A DNA stretch of 64,000 nucleotides from NCBI RefSeq assembly GCF_042648365.1, contig NZ_JBHRXI010000016.1:124001-188000 (forward strand). The letters run 5' to 3'. Numbering within the stretch: the stretch's first letter is position 1; every line of letters starts with the position of its first letter. The position numbers and the translations under genes are program-made. The notes beneath the pieces are model-generated. The model was not told the DNA's origin. It saw nothing but the letters and a program-made list of their open reading frames with translations, and did no database searches. This DNA comes from Lutimaribacter_A marinistellae. GTDB taxonomy: Bacteria; Pseudomonadota; Alphaproteobacteria; Rhodobacterales; Rhodobacteraceae. Below are positions 43,655 through 52,515 of the stretch, in pieces.

Positions 43655-46386
43655 GCCGCCCCCTTCTTGGTCATGCGGGTGTAGAGCTCGAATAGCTTCT
43701 CAAGGCGTTCGGTGTCGTTGCGGAAGCGGCGGCCGATGTAGATGCGCTCAAGGGTTTCGTCGTTGCGGTCGTGGGCAGCGCGCAGGTCGGCGGGCATCTT
43801 TTCGGGGTCGTAGAGATCGGCGATGGTCGCAGGGAAATGCGACTCGCGCGCTAGAAGGATGCCCTCGGCGCAGCGAGTTAGGTCTTCTTTGTTTTTTTCT
43901 GTCAGCTTCGCAACGGGAAAGGTATTCCATCCCATTGTATTGGAATATCGGAAGTCCGTCTTTAGACGCCCACATACGCTAGCAATCCAATGCAGGTGAC
44001 ATCGAGAAGAGAGGATTGCAAAATTCCAAATCTCGGCATCATAGAGCGCGAAGTTGGGTGCATTGACGACAGCATCTCGCTCGAAACTCACCGGAAGCCA
44101 ATCTCTGCGCTCGGAAGACACTGTAGGGATCATTATGACTCGATCCGCGTCAACACCTGTAGAATGTTCAAACCTATGGGGTGTTTGGGAGAGTACTTCC
44201 CTGGTATTTTTCTTGGTGCTTTCTAGACGAGAAGAACGCACCGCATCTATTCTGCGTCTAACTTCTGGTATCCTTTTGGCCGCGTCCAGTTTGTCGTCAT
44301 TGATCACAAGACAAAACCGATCAACACCGCGAATGAACTCTTGGGCTCCGGTCAATCTTCTAATCAGCTCTTTCGCCTCTGGGAAATTTTCTCTAAGTCC
44401 AGCGGCTTCGGCGGGGGTCAGAATTAGATGTCCACCATCTGTCAGATGATTGCCGCGCCCCATCACTGCTTGACCACAACATGGTTTGCTTAGCCGGTCT
44501 ACATAACGGTCAGGGCCTTCAACGAGATATGGGTTTATTCTAGAGACTGACTTTACGATATCGCCGTCAAAGATACTTTTAACACCACCACTTTTTGCGC
44601 GAATTCCAACAATAATACAAATCACACCAGCATTATGTGCCGCATTATTGGCCCACTTAAATGACCTATGAGAGAAGAATATTTCCAGGTTATCACCCAA
44701 AACTATAGGCCATAGCGAAGCAACCTGCTGTCCTTGGCAAATTGAGTTCGTCGTCACAAAGGCAAAGGATGTGTCAACTAATCGACTAAATTCGGCTGCC
44801 TTATAGAGCCATCCAGCTACGTAATCCAAGTTCTTCCAATTGCTTCCATACTTTCCGAACAGCGCTTCAAGGTCTGCCTTTTGCGCCAGTTCTTGGCCGC
44901 GACTGCCAATGTAAGGTGGATTTCCGCAGATGTAGGTCTCCCCGCCTTCATTCTCGAAGTCGATCTCGGCTTGGTCGACAGGTGACATGAAAAGATCGTC
45001 GGAATGGTGTTTCACGCCCGTACCTGTCGGTGGGCAGATACCCAACCAATCGAGCCGCAAAGCGTTGCCACAAGTGATCCAGTTCATGGCATCAAGCGGC
45101 AAGAACTCGGCAAGCGCTTCCTTCTGACCGCGATAGGTCACGTCGCACTGATACTCGGCGATTATCAGCGCTAGGCGCGCAATCTCAGCTGGAAAATCTC
45201 GAAGCTCGATCCCTCGAAAGTTCGTCAGAGGAATTTCGGTACGCCGCTCAGCCTCGCCTCGTCTTTCGTTGATCTGGGCCTCAATCGCGCGCATTTCCTT
45301 GTAGGCGATAACTAAAAAGTTGCCTGAACCGCAGGCAGGGTCAAAGACTCTAATTTTAGCCATGCGATTGCGCAGGTTCAGCAGCTTGCGGGGATTGCCC
45401 CCCGCTTCATCCAGTTTCTCGCGCAAATCGTCCAGAAAGAGCGGATTGAGGACCTTCAGAATGTTCGGCACGGATGTGTAGTGCATCCCCAGAGCGCCAC
45501 GCTCCTCATCATCGGCGACGGCCTGGATCATCGAGCCGAAGATATCGGGGTTGATCTTGGTCCAGTCGAGATTGCCGATGTGGAGCAGGTAAGAACGCGC
45601 GATCTTCGAAAAGCGCGGCACGTCCGTCCCGCCAGAAAACAGCCCGCCATTGACGTAGGGAAAGACATTGGCCCAACGGGGGATGCCCGCGCCGCCGCGA
45701 TCGGCCGTCTTGGTGTTCATGGCCTTGAAGAGCATGCTGATCACCTCGTGGGTGTTCGAGCTGTCCTTCTCGCTCATGCGCTCGATCGTGCCGGTGAACT
45801 GATCTGCTTCGGTGAAGATGTCTGTGTCTTCGGCGAAGAAGCAGAAGATCAGCCGCGCCATGAAGTGGTTCATGTCATGGCGGCGCGCGGCAGTGCCCCA
45901 CTCGGGGTTGTCCTTCAAAAGCTCGACATAGAGGCGGTTAAGTCGCCCCGTCGCCTTGATATCGAAGGCGCTCTCACGGATTTGCTTGACCGTGCTTATC
46001 CCCGCAAGGGGCAGGAAAAACCCGAAGTGATCGGGGAAGTCGCCATAGGCGCAGGCGATCGTCTCGCCCGTGGTCAGGTCTTCGGCCTCAAGATCGGTGC
46101 CATCGGTGGCCAGGACGAATTTCGCCTTAGCCTTGGCGGTGGAAGGGCTCGCCTTGAGCTGCGCCAGGGTGGTTGTGACCTCCCCTGCCCCGCAAACCTT
46201 CAGATGAATGTTGTTAGTCTGAAGAACGCCGCCCTGGTCGGACTTGTTCGACGCACCCGCGCGCAAGCGCTTGATCGTGGCCGGCTTGTTGCCGAAGGCT
46301 TCAAGAAAAGCGAACGGGAACTCTTCTGCATCGAACGGCTGCTCGGCCAATGCCGATATGGCTTCCTCGATCTCAACAGCGTTCAT
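43651..46386 (-). CDS. MmeI-like class I DNA methyltransferase
   Basis: 911 aa. The helical spacer MNHFMARLIFCFFAEDTDIF, SAM motif I VFDPACGSGNFLVIAYKEM and catalytic CGNPPYIGSRGQELA (NPPY, N6-adenine type) give the layout of MmeI/Type IIL enzymes with a C-terminal target-recognition region. No clear N-terminal D-x-ExK nuclease motif is seen, so cleavage may come from the GIY-YIG partner. The recognition part (about 43.9-44.9 kb) is distinctly A+T-rich, as expected for a swapped specificity domain. First gene of the four-gene cassette. Confidence 0.88.
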   Translation of the reverse strand: MNAVEIEEAISALAEQPFDAEEFPFAFLEAFGNKPATIKRLRAGASNKSDQGGVLQTNNIHLKVCGAGEVTTTLAQLKASPSTAKAKAKFVLATDGTDLEAEDLTTGETIACAYGDFPDHFGFFLPLAGISTVKQIRESAFDIKATGRLNRLYVELLKDNPEWGTAARRHDMNHFMARLIFCFFAEDTDIFTEADQFTGTIERMSEKDSSNTHEVISMLFKAMNTKTADRGGAGIPRWANVFPYVNGGLFSGGTDVPRFSKIARSYLLHIGNLDWTKINPDIFGSMIQAVADDEERGALGMHYTSVPNILKVLNPLFLDDLREKLDEAGGNPRKLLNLRNRMAKIRVFDPACGSGNFLVIAYKEMRAIEAQINERRGEAERRTEIPLTNFRGIELRDFPAEIARLALIIAEYQCDVTYRGQKEALAEFLPLDAMNWITCGNALRLDWLGICPPTGTGVKHHSDDLFMSPVDQAEIDFENEGGETYICGNPPYIGSRGQELAQKADLEALFGKYGSNWKNLDYVAGWLYKAAEFSRLVDTSFAFVTTNSICQGQQVASLWPIVLGDNLEIFFSHRSFKWANNAAHNAGVICIIVGIRAKSGGVKSIFDGDIVKSVSRINPYLVEGPDRYVDRLSKPCCGQAVMGRGNHLTDGGHLILTPAEAAGLRENFPEAKELIRRLTGAQEFIRGVDRFCLVINDDKLDAAKRIPEVRRRIDAVRSSRLESTKKNTREVLSQTPHRFEHSTGVDADRVIMIPTVSSERRDWLPVSFERDAVVNAPNFALYDAEIWNFAILSSRCHLHWIASVCGRLKTDFRYSNTMGWNTFPVAKLTEKNKEDLTRCAEGILLARESHFPATIADLYDPEKMPADLRAAHDRNDETLERIYIGRRFRNDTERLEKLFELYTRMTKKGAA

Positions 46387-46556
46387 CCCTGAATTCCCTC
46401 ACTCGGTCGTCGTTTTTATTTTTTGGAATAGTAACAGGCGGTTATCGCCTACGCACTCGCAAAACTTGGTTCAAACAAGAGCTATCCACACGCGCAACTG
46501 CATGTTTGCATGCAATGCGCGTTGAAGGCGCATTACTGCACGCCCAGCCCTCCTGG

Positions 46557-46880
46557 TCAGACCAGGCGAGGCTGATCATCGCGCGGCCGCGTTGCATAGC
46601 TGGCACTTGTCGGCAGCTTGCGGATCGCCGCGCCTGTTTCCTGATCGGCCACGGCCAGATCGAACTGCGCTTGCAGGTTGATCCAGAACTGCGCGTCGGT
46701 GCCGAACCAATGGCCAAAGCGCAGGGCGGTGTCGCCCGTGATGGCGCGCTTGCCGCCGATGATCTGCGAAACGCGATTGGCGGGCACGTCGATCTGACGG
46801 GCGAACTCGGTAAGCGTGATGCCAAGCTCTTCGAGCTCGTCCTTGAGGATCACGCCGGGATGTACTGCACGTTTGAACAT
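46557..46880 (-). CDS. higA: HigA-type antitoxin
   Basis: 107 aa from ATG 46880, with a strong AAGGAGGAAAG site. An N-terminal XRE helix-turn-helix (HPGVILKDELEELGITLTEF, then ARQIDVPANRVSQIIGGKRA) is typical of HigA/VapI antitoxins, with the conserved FWINLQAQFDLAVA segment after it. It neutralises HigB and represses the operon. It follows the toxin gene by 17 bp. Confidence 0.92.
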   Translation of the reverse strand: MFKRAVHPGVILKDELEELGITLTEFARQIDVPANRVSQIIGGKRAITGDTALRFGHWFGTDAQFWINLQAQFDLAVADQETGAAIRKLPTSASYATRPRDDQPRLV

Positions 46881-46897
46881 GGCTTTCCTCCTTTCCG

Positions 46898-47182
46898 TTA
46901 GTGGTAGTCCACGATTTCCACGTCTGACGGCCCTGGGTCGCTGTCTGGCCAGGTGAAGCAGATACGCCATTGCTGATTGATGCGGATGGAGTATTGCCCT
47001 GCCCTGTCGCCACGAAGCGCCTCAAGCCTGTTGCTGCGCATCATGCGAAGATCATCGAGAGACGTTGCCGCGCTGAGAATAGCGAGCCGCCGCTCTGCCT
47101 GATCGGCAAAGCCTTGGAAGGTTTTCGCCATCTCACCGTTCGCAAACTGCTCGGTCTTTTTGTCTCTGTAACCCAGGATCAT
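46898..47182 (-). CDS. higB: HigB-type mRNA interferase toxin
   Basis: 94 aa. It has the RelE/HigB fold signature: MILGYRDKKTEQFANGE, LRMMRSNRLEALRGDRAGQY, SIRINQQWRICFTW and a final DVEIVDYH. It cleaves mRNA on the ribosome. The toxin-first order (higB then higA) is standard. It sits upstream of the methyltransferase cassette on the same strand and could stabilise the island. Confidence 0.93.
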   Translation of the reverse strand: MILGYRDKKTEQFANGEMAKTFQGFADQAERRLAILSAATSLDDLRMMRSNRLEALRGDRAGQYSIRINQQWRICFTWPDSDPGPSDVEIVDYH

Positions 47183-47692
47183 CGTTGCCTACCAAGATAA
47201 TCAATGTGATGCGTTACGTCAAGCATCACGACCCTTGACCACCTTTTCTAAGCATTTTCCCCTGTATTCATCTTACACCCCAAGGGGTCGAAGCGCCGTC
47301 CTTTGAAAGCATGGTTGCATGCAACGCGCTTTGCATTGGAGCCTCGGCGTGAGTAGAGCTGATCTGCTTTCGGAGCCGTCCCTTGCTTGAGCCCGAAAAA
47401 TGAACAGCAAGGTTCCTGGTTCAAGGGCGCGTAGCGGGAGCGGAGCCACGCGCAGGATGCGTAAGCATCCGAGCATGGCGAGCACCCACCCCTTGAAGCG
47501 GGGTTCTTGATGGTCTTAGGGCTCGATCAAAGCAAGGACGGCCTCTTCGACAAGCACATCTGCTTTTGGTGAGTCCTGAAGCCTCTTCTCGTGGCGGGGG
47601 GGGGGGCGCGGGTTCGCCCCATAGGGACGAAGGGGCGCATATTGGTTATTGGTGCCGGAAACGCCAGAGGCGCTCAGCGGGCCGCACCGGAT
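47183..47692. other. Gene-free stretch upstream of higBA
   Basis: No credible gene. It should contain the higBA promoter; TTGCATGCAA at 47315-47324 is a perfect palindrome also present at 46506-46515 on the other side of higBA. An 11-G run lies at 47596-47606. Confidence 0.45.
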
Positions 47693-47890
47693 TCAGTAAT
47701 GCCTGCGCCGGTCTTTACGCGGATTCTTTTGCCTGCCGCGCCTGGCCTTGGCCTCCTCCAGTTCGCGACGCGCCCGGATGGTCCGAGGGTGGTCTGGGCC
47801 GTAATGGGCCTCGGTGCGCTCAAGGTGCTCGCGGGCTGTCTGCTCGACCGTGGCGTTCTCTTTGCGCCATTTGGTGTAGTGGGCCTTCAC
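47693..47890 (-). CDS. Small basic hypothetical protein
   Basis: 65 aa from GTG 47890. Highly charged and helical: MKAHYTKWRKENATVEQTAR, then YGPDHPRTIRARRELEEAKA and a basic tail QKNPRKDRRRHY, which may bind nucleic acid. It starts 18 bp after the preceding small gene on the same strand. No clear ribosome-binding site. No family recognised. Confidence 0.4.
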   Translation of the reverse strand: MKAHYTKWRKENATVEQTAREHLERTEAHYGPDHPRTIRARRELEEAKARRGRQKNPRKDRRRHY

Positions 47891-47908
47891 GCGACAGTTG
47901 TCCGAGCA

Positions 47909-48145
47909 TTAGCGCGCATGTGCCACTCCCATCGCGTCGAATGGCTCGTGGCGGTGCTCGCAGCACCAGGTGCCTTCGACAACACGGCAGGCGACATTCT
48001 CGACCCTTTGCCAGGACCAGGCGTTGTCTGGATAGCTGCGCCCAGGCACGATGTTGCTTTGGTCTTCTCGATAGGGCGGGCACTTGCTAATGTATCCGAT
48101 GCGCCCGCGCTCGTCGATGACAAGCATGTCCAGAACCAGCGGCAT
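47909..48145 (-). CDS. Small Cys-containing hypothetical protein
   Basis: 78 aa from ATG 48145 (MPLVLDMLVIDERGRIGYIS), with GGGGG upstream; the frame stays open to a TTG at 48205. The C-terminal half has RVENVACRVVEGTWCCEHRH, a Cys/His cluster that could bind metal. An antisense frame of 192 codons covers it but has the Ala/Val-rich composition of a shadow. No family recognised. Confidence 0.42.
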   Translation of the reverse strand: MPLVLDMLVIDERGRIGYISKCPPYREDQSNIVPGRSYPDNAWSWQRVENVACRVVEGTWCCEHRHEPFDAMGVAHAR

Positions 48146-48663
48146 GGGGCCCCCGATGAAAACCGTTAACGCTTTAAGTATCAGTCGAATGGTCTGCGGT
48201 GTCAAAAAGCGAAATGGGCGCTCAAAGTGTGGTTACAGAGGACGCGTGGGCAAGGTGGGTTTGCGGACTACCGGCAAACACTTACCACGCCGCAGCAGCT
48301 ATCCCCACCGCGTTCGTCATAAATCGTCCTGCTCCTCCACGTTGCCGGGCTAGTGGGTTGTGCCGACGCTACCGTCGTCGGCGGGATAAATGAGCGGAAT
48401 AAGAGGGGGGCTTGTATACACACACCGCAGAGCAGGAATTCCCCCTCAGAACTCTACAATATATACCCCCCCTCTCACTTATTTTATATATAGGGAAGTC
48501 CGTTATTTTGTTGGACCAGAGCGGCCTGAAAGCCGCTCTCACTTGTGCCCGCGTTTGAGGCTTACCGTCCATCACTTATCCCCCAGCAAAGTTGGAGCGC
48601 GCACCGCGCAGCACGAAATGCACCCCTGCATTTGTCTAGTTGAGCCTTTTTGCACCTCGCACT
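48146..48663. other. Gene-free stretch with A+T-rich tract and long inverted repeat next to the primase gene
   Basis: AGAGGGGGG (48402-48410) pairs with CCCCCCTCT (48467-48475) around a 56-bp loop. An A+T-rich tract (AATATATACC, then TTATTTTATATATAGGG) lies in and beyond the right arm. No gene is seen. Its position after the prim-pol gene is where satellite elements often carry a replication origin. Confidence 0.45.
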
Positions 48664-51369
48664 TCATAGCGGGGCCATCCCGACAAATTCCTCACCGTCG
48701 GAGTGCTGCGCCGAGGGGAGCGCCACACCCATCGACACCTCGTCGTCGTCAACACTTGGCCGATACGATCGCCCCGCCTTCTTCCCTTCACCTTTCGCCG
48801 GAATGACCTTCTCCTCAATCGCGTTGATACCAAGGAGCGACTGGATCGCACGGGTCCGCCGGTCGCCGCCAATTTTGCGGTGGTCGGCGCGGTTGATGTG
48901 CGTGAGCGACGCCCATCCCCGGTGCTTTGGCGCCTGCTTCTCAATAAGGCCCAGGATATATTTTTCGTCCTCGGCGTCCTGCGACCCGGCAAGCTCGGTG
49001 GCAACAACATTCTCCCACAGCTCCACGCTCTCCGTCGCAAGGGCAATGCCCCAGCGCGCGTGATCCAGCGTGAGCGACACACTCTCTGCAACTTCACGAG
49101 CAACGGCCCAGTCGCCCAAAGCGATTATCCCGGCAATCTTCAACGCGTTCTCGAGCGCCCGCCCCCAGATACCGTCGGCCCCCTCCACATTGTCGCGCTT
49201 ACCGGACAGGCTGTCCTGTTTCATGCGTTCAACATGCTGCCGGAACTCATCCAGCTCGCGTATCGCCTCACCCGTCGGGGTGATTAGCATCACGCTGTGC
49301 TTGCCGTGGTCGCCAGTGAGCATTGTCTTGGGGCGCACCATCCCCGGCGGCAGAGGCGTTGCAGGGCCGCTGGCAATACAGGTCGCGTGCTGTCGGATGC
49401 GCTCCAGCCCGGCCTTGATGGCATGGCTCAACTGGGCGTCGCTCTGTGCTTCCTCGGTAAGCGGGATGGACTCGGCCATGTTAGGCCCACGAAACAGCGC
49501 CCACCGGCTCAGCTGCCCGGAGGTAACATCACCAGGCTCGATGGCCTTGTGTAATGTGCTCGGCGTTGTCGCACCGAAAAACACCAGGAACGGGAACGAC
49601 ACCGACGGGATGCTATCCTTGGCACTCTTGACGGTGTGCGGCTCGGTGGAACCGAACGCCAGCCCATACAACTCCATCAACAAGGTGAACGCAGCACGCT
49701 GCGGGTTGCTGTCGCTGGCGCGGATATACTGCAGAACGATCCCGATTTCATCCTTGGTCCACAACACACCACCGCCGATGTTCTCGAACAGCGGTCGCAG
49801 CAATCCGAGGTTCGAGCCGACATTGCCGACACGCCCCATCCTGGGATTCCCTCCGACCCCACGCACAGCCAACCCAATCGCATCGTTCTTCCCGACAGTC
49901 GTGCCAGCAACGAGGATGGACTGGAGGTTCAGCGCAGTAGGCGCACGCGTTTTGACAACGAACCGGTGGGCGGAGCACGCAGCCACGCAGGACAACGCCG
50001 CAGGCAGGAACACCGTGTCGGTCTTGGTCCACGCCTTCATTGCAGCCTGCCGGATGAGCATCCCGACCAGCCCCGGCGGCAGCTGTTTCAGGTGGGTCTG
50101 CTTCGGGCAGCCGCTAACAGGCGCAGAGCCGCCCGTGGAGGGCATCTGAGGGGGTTCTGGTGCCTTGGGTGGCTCTAGAGACTCCTGCGACTCAGGGGCG
50201 CTTGAATTGGCCTCCAGACGCGCGGCCTCGCGCCCCGCCACACCAGCCGACAGGTCGTCGTTGAGGTCGAACAGGGCCAGTACCCGTCGCTGGTCTCCCG
50301 TCAGCTGCCCGGCAATCTCGGCAATCTCCTCAGCATGGCGCTGTGCCTCCACCTCCGCAGCGCGTTCGCTTACCGACCGGGCATGACGGCGCCTGAGTTT
50401 GCCGGTAAGCAAACCCTCCTCCTTGGCCTTGCTGTGGATGGTGCCAGCGCCTCGGGTCCCGCGCGCAGTCTTGCAGCACACGTACCACACATCGCGCGTT
50501 GTGGCTTCATCGTATTTCGAGCTGCCCTTGGAGAAGGTGTCAAACGCGCTCTCACCCCAGGGACCGAGCTCTGCACCGGCAGCGGCGAGGCCCATGAGAA
50601 ACCAGCCGTCCCAGCTGTAGTCGTTCTTGAGCCCCCTCAGCAGTTCGGCAGTCAGCTCCGGGTCTGACGACTTCGCCCCCAGCTTGCTTGTCTCACCGTT
50701 CCCGACACCGTCCAAATCCAGTGCACCCCGCTTGTAGCCCATCTTCGCTGCGGCCTTGAGAATTGCTTCGCGCAGCGTACCCAGGTCCTCCAGCGTTGCA
50801 ACAGGCAGCGCATCCAGCGAAGGCAGGTCGGAGGGCCAGCGATACGGCTTGCGGGTCTGCGGTTGGACACCCCAGACAACAGCCTGTTTCCCGGTGCCCA
50901 GGACCTCGACAAGGTGAGCATCCTCGCCGTTGTAGATACCGACCCGGCTGGATGGGATTGGCGCGCCGACCACCTTGAAAAGCGCAAGGAACTTGGGCTC
51001 GCGTCCGTAGCGCAGCGGTGCAGTTGGGTATTTTTCGGTTACGATTTGCAGGGCCGCAGCCGCCAGGTCGTTGCCGGTAATGTCTACATCCAGCGCGACC
51101 ACTGTGCAGCCCATCTGCATTCCGATGTTCGCTCCCCAAGTGTCCCAGGCGGCAATGTCCTGCTCGGTTGCCTCGTGCTTCTGCCAGTTGCCCATACCAA
51201 CCCATGCGTTCTGTCTGGTAAGCTGTGCGGGCGACTTGCCCATGCTCTTGGGGTCCAGCGCGCTCTTGGGGTGGATTTTCCCGTCCGGCGGCGACACGGG
51301 GATGAGGTTGGTGTATCCAGCGTCCCACAGGAAGCGGAAGGTTTTAGTCTTGGGGTTCTGCGCATTCAT
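48664..51369 (-). CDS. Prim-pol and DUF3987-like helicase replication protein
   Basis: 901 aa from ATG 51369 (MNAQNPKTKTFRFLWDAGYT), with AGAGGAAA upstream. The N-terminal 200 residues form an archaeo-eukaryotic prim-pol domain: GMQMGCTVVALDVDITGND contains the catalytic D-x-D. A PriCT-like segment follows (LLRGLKNDYSWDGWFLMGLA). The C-terminal half is a DUF3987-like P-loop region with LVAGTTVGKNDAIG as Walker A, where Asn replaces the usual Ser/Thr, then LWTKDEIG. Such proteins prime and unwind DNA for phages and satellites. Confidence 0.8.
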   Translation of the reverse strand: MNAQNPKTKTFRFLWDAGYTNLIPVSPPDGKIHPKSALDPKSMGKSPAQLTRQNAWVGMGNWQKHEATEQDIAAWDTWGANIGMQMGCTVVALDVDITGNDLAAAALQIVTEKYPTAPLRYGREPKFLALFKVVGAPIPSSRVGIYNGEDAHLVEVLGTGKQAVVWGVQPQTRKPYRWPSDLPSLDALPVATLEDLGTLREAILKAAAKMGYKRGALDLDGVGNGETSKLGAKSSDPELTAELLRGLKNDYSWDGWFLMGLAAAGAELGPWGESAFDTFSKGSSKYDEATTRDVWYVCCKTARGTRGAGTIHSKAKEEGLLTGKLRRRHARSVSERAAEVEAQRHAEEIAEIAGQLTGDQRRVLALFDLNDDLSAGVAGREAARLEANSSAPESQESLEPPKAPEPPQMPSTGGSAPVSGCPKQTHLKQLPPGLVGMLIRQAAMKAWTKTDTVFLPAALSCVAACSAHRFVVKTRAPTALNLQSILVAGTTVGKNDAIGLAVRGVGGNPRMGRVGNVGSNLGLLRPLFENIGGGVLWTKDEIGIVLQYIRASDSNPQRAAFTLLMELYGLAFGSTEPHTVKSAKDSIPSVSFPFLVFFGATTPSTLHKAIEPGDVTSGQLSRWALFRGPNMAESIPLTEEAQSDAQLSHAIKAGLERIRQHATCIASGPATPLPPGMVRPKTMLTGDHGKHSVMLITPTGEAIRELDEFRQHVERMKQDSLSGKRDNVEGADGIWGRALENALKIAGIIALGDWAVAREVAESVSLTLDHARWGIALATESVELWENVVATELAGSQDAEDEKYILGLIEKQAPKHRGWASLTHINRADHRKIGGDRRTRAIQSLLGINAIEEKVIPAKGEGKKAGRSYRPSVDDDEVSMGVALPSAQHSDGEEFVGMAPL

Positions 51370-51534
51370 GCGTCGTATTTCCTCTAGGTTCTTGCCCCTC
51401 GAAGCCCGACGCAGTATTCGTCGAGCGTTTGCTTTTCGTGGGGCGGCACTTAAGACCGGGGGTGATATCCCGGACACGGGACGGGGGTCGCATTGCGGTC
51501 CCCGTTTTCCGTATCGGGTTACACCGAATGACTG

Positions 51535-51753
51535 TCAGGCGGCCTCCCCGCCCTTGTGAGCGTTGCAGCTGCCAGGCTCCCAGGGCTCACCCTTGCGCAT
51601 CGCCTCGACGCTTTCCCAGCGGATACGGCGGCGGGTGCCGACCTTGTAGCTGGTCAGCTCACCCGAATTGAGCAGTGCGTAAATGGTTGTCAGCCCCACA
51701 TTCAGCTGCTCGGCTGCCTGCTTGGGGGTGTAGTCGCCTTGGAAAGCCATCAT
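51535..51753 (-). CDS. Excisionase/AlpA-type HTH protein 2
   Basis: 72 aa from ATG 51753, with GAGAGGAG upstream. A MerR-like winged helix of the excisionase type: DYTPKQAAEQLNVGLTTIYA, then LLNSGELTSYKVGTRRRIRW. In satellites such proteins direct excision or activate genes. It overlaps the start region of the paralogous HTH gene stop by 4 bp and lies just upstream of the prim-pol gene. Confidence 0.85.
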   Translation of the reverse strand: MMAFQGDYTPKQAAEQLNVGLTTIYALLNSGELTSYKVGTRRRIRWESVEAMRKGEPWEPGSCNAHKGGEAA

Positions 51754-51950
51754 GCAACACTCCTCTCGCCAGCGCGCAGCGCCTCGACGCTTTCCCAGCG
51801 AACCCGGGTGATGCGTGGTGCCAGGCGGTAGGATTGCAGGTGTCCCTGCCCGATAAGCTGGTAGACGCGACGGGTGTCGCAATTGAGCTGCTCGGCAGCC
51901 TCTGCCACGCTCAGATCAGCGCGGCGGGTCGGGAACGGGGTCCTGTTCAT
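51750..51950 (-). CDS. Excisionase/AlpA-type HTH protein 1
   Basis: 66 aa from ATG 51950 (MNRTPFPTRRADLSVAEAAE); ATG 51962 is an alternative. HTH segment LSVAEAAEQLNCDTRRVYQL and wing GHLQSYRLAPRITRVRWESV resemble the neighbouring protein 2 (shared R-x-R-WESVEA-R), so the pair probably arose by duplication. DNA-binding regulator or recombination directionality factor. Its stop overlaps the start of gene 2. Confidence 0.82.
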   Translation of the reverse strand: MNRTPFPTRRADLSVAEAAEQLNCDTRRVYQLIGQGHLQSYRLAPRITRVRWESVEALRAGERSVA

Positions 51951-52086
51951 CTTCGCCGCCATTTGGGATTTGGTATGGAGACGATTCTCGAGCAACGCCG
52001 AGGGGGATGCATAGGGGACTTATTTGGCAGCAGGGCTAAGTTACTGATTTGAATAAATTCTTTTTTACACACAGCGCGTGTGGGTG

Positions 52087-52515
52087 CTATGGGTTCCGTT
52101 TCGGGTTTTTGCACCTCCGTTTCGACCATTCAGCAACCAAAACGGAACTCCTGTTTCCGCCCTCGCGTGCGTCGTCGAGACCGGCCCCCAGGTCGTTGTT
52201 GCGGTCCAGCCCGAACAGCTCCACAGAGAATGCCCTGCGGCGGTCAAACTCAATACACCCCCGTTCGAGGTGCTTGTTTCCCCACAGGCTACCAGTGAGG
52301 GCCTTGTCCACGAGCTTGCCCCTGCCACGGTTGTCGGTGAACGCTCCCGGGTTTGCCGTGACCATCTCGGCAAACTCCTCGTTGACCACCTCGAAAGCCT
52401 CTCGCCTGGACCCGACAACGCCCTGGCGCAGCAACTCGGCAACTCGAAAAACGGCCTGCCAGCGAAGGTGGTCCATACGCGCCTTGTGGGACAGAGGTGT
52501 CTCGAAGCCGTTCAT
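52087..52515 (-). CDS. Hypothetical protein between integrase and excisionase genes
   Basis: 142 aa. Helical, charged: MDHLRWQAVFRVAELLRQGV, GSRREAFEVVNEEFAEMVTA, then NRGRGKLVDKALTGSLWGNK and a basic tail. Its start overlaps the integrase stop by 4 bp, so it is translated with the integrase. No family recognised; the position suggests a role in element maintenance or regulation. On the opposite strand a near full-length shadow exists and is rejected. Confidence 0.6.
   Translation of the reverse strand: MNGFETPLSHKARMDHLRWQAVFRVAELLRQGVVGSRREAFEVVNEEFAEMVTANPGAFTDNRGRGKLVDKALTGSLWGNKHLERGCIEFDRRRAFSVELFGLDRNNDLGAGLDDAREGGNRSSVLVAEWSKRRCKNPKRNP

Noticed and set aside
43651..46386. BREX PglX or DISARM methyltransferase
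   Set aside because: The associated BREX (brxC, pglZ) or DISARM (drmA/B) genes are absent; MmeI-like features fit better.
47591..48169. 192-codon plus-strand hydrophobic frame
   Set aside because: Ala/Val/Gly-rich antisense translation of two more protein-like minus-strand frames; no ribosome-binding site.
48369..48575. 68-codon minus-strand frame in the candidate origin
   Set aside because: Overlaps the inverted repeat and A+T-rich tract, has no ribosome-binding site and no protein-like pattern.
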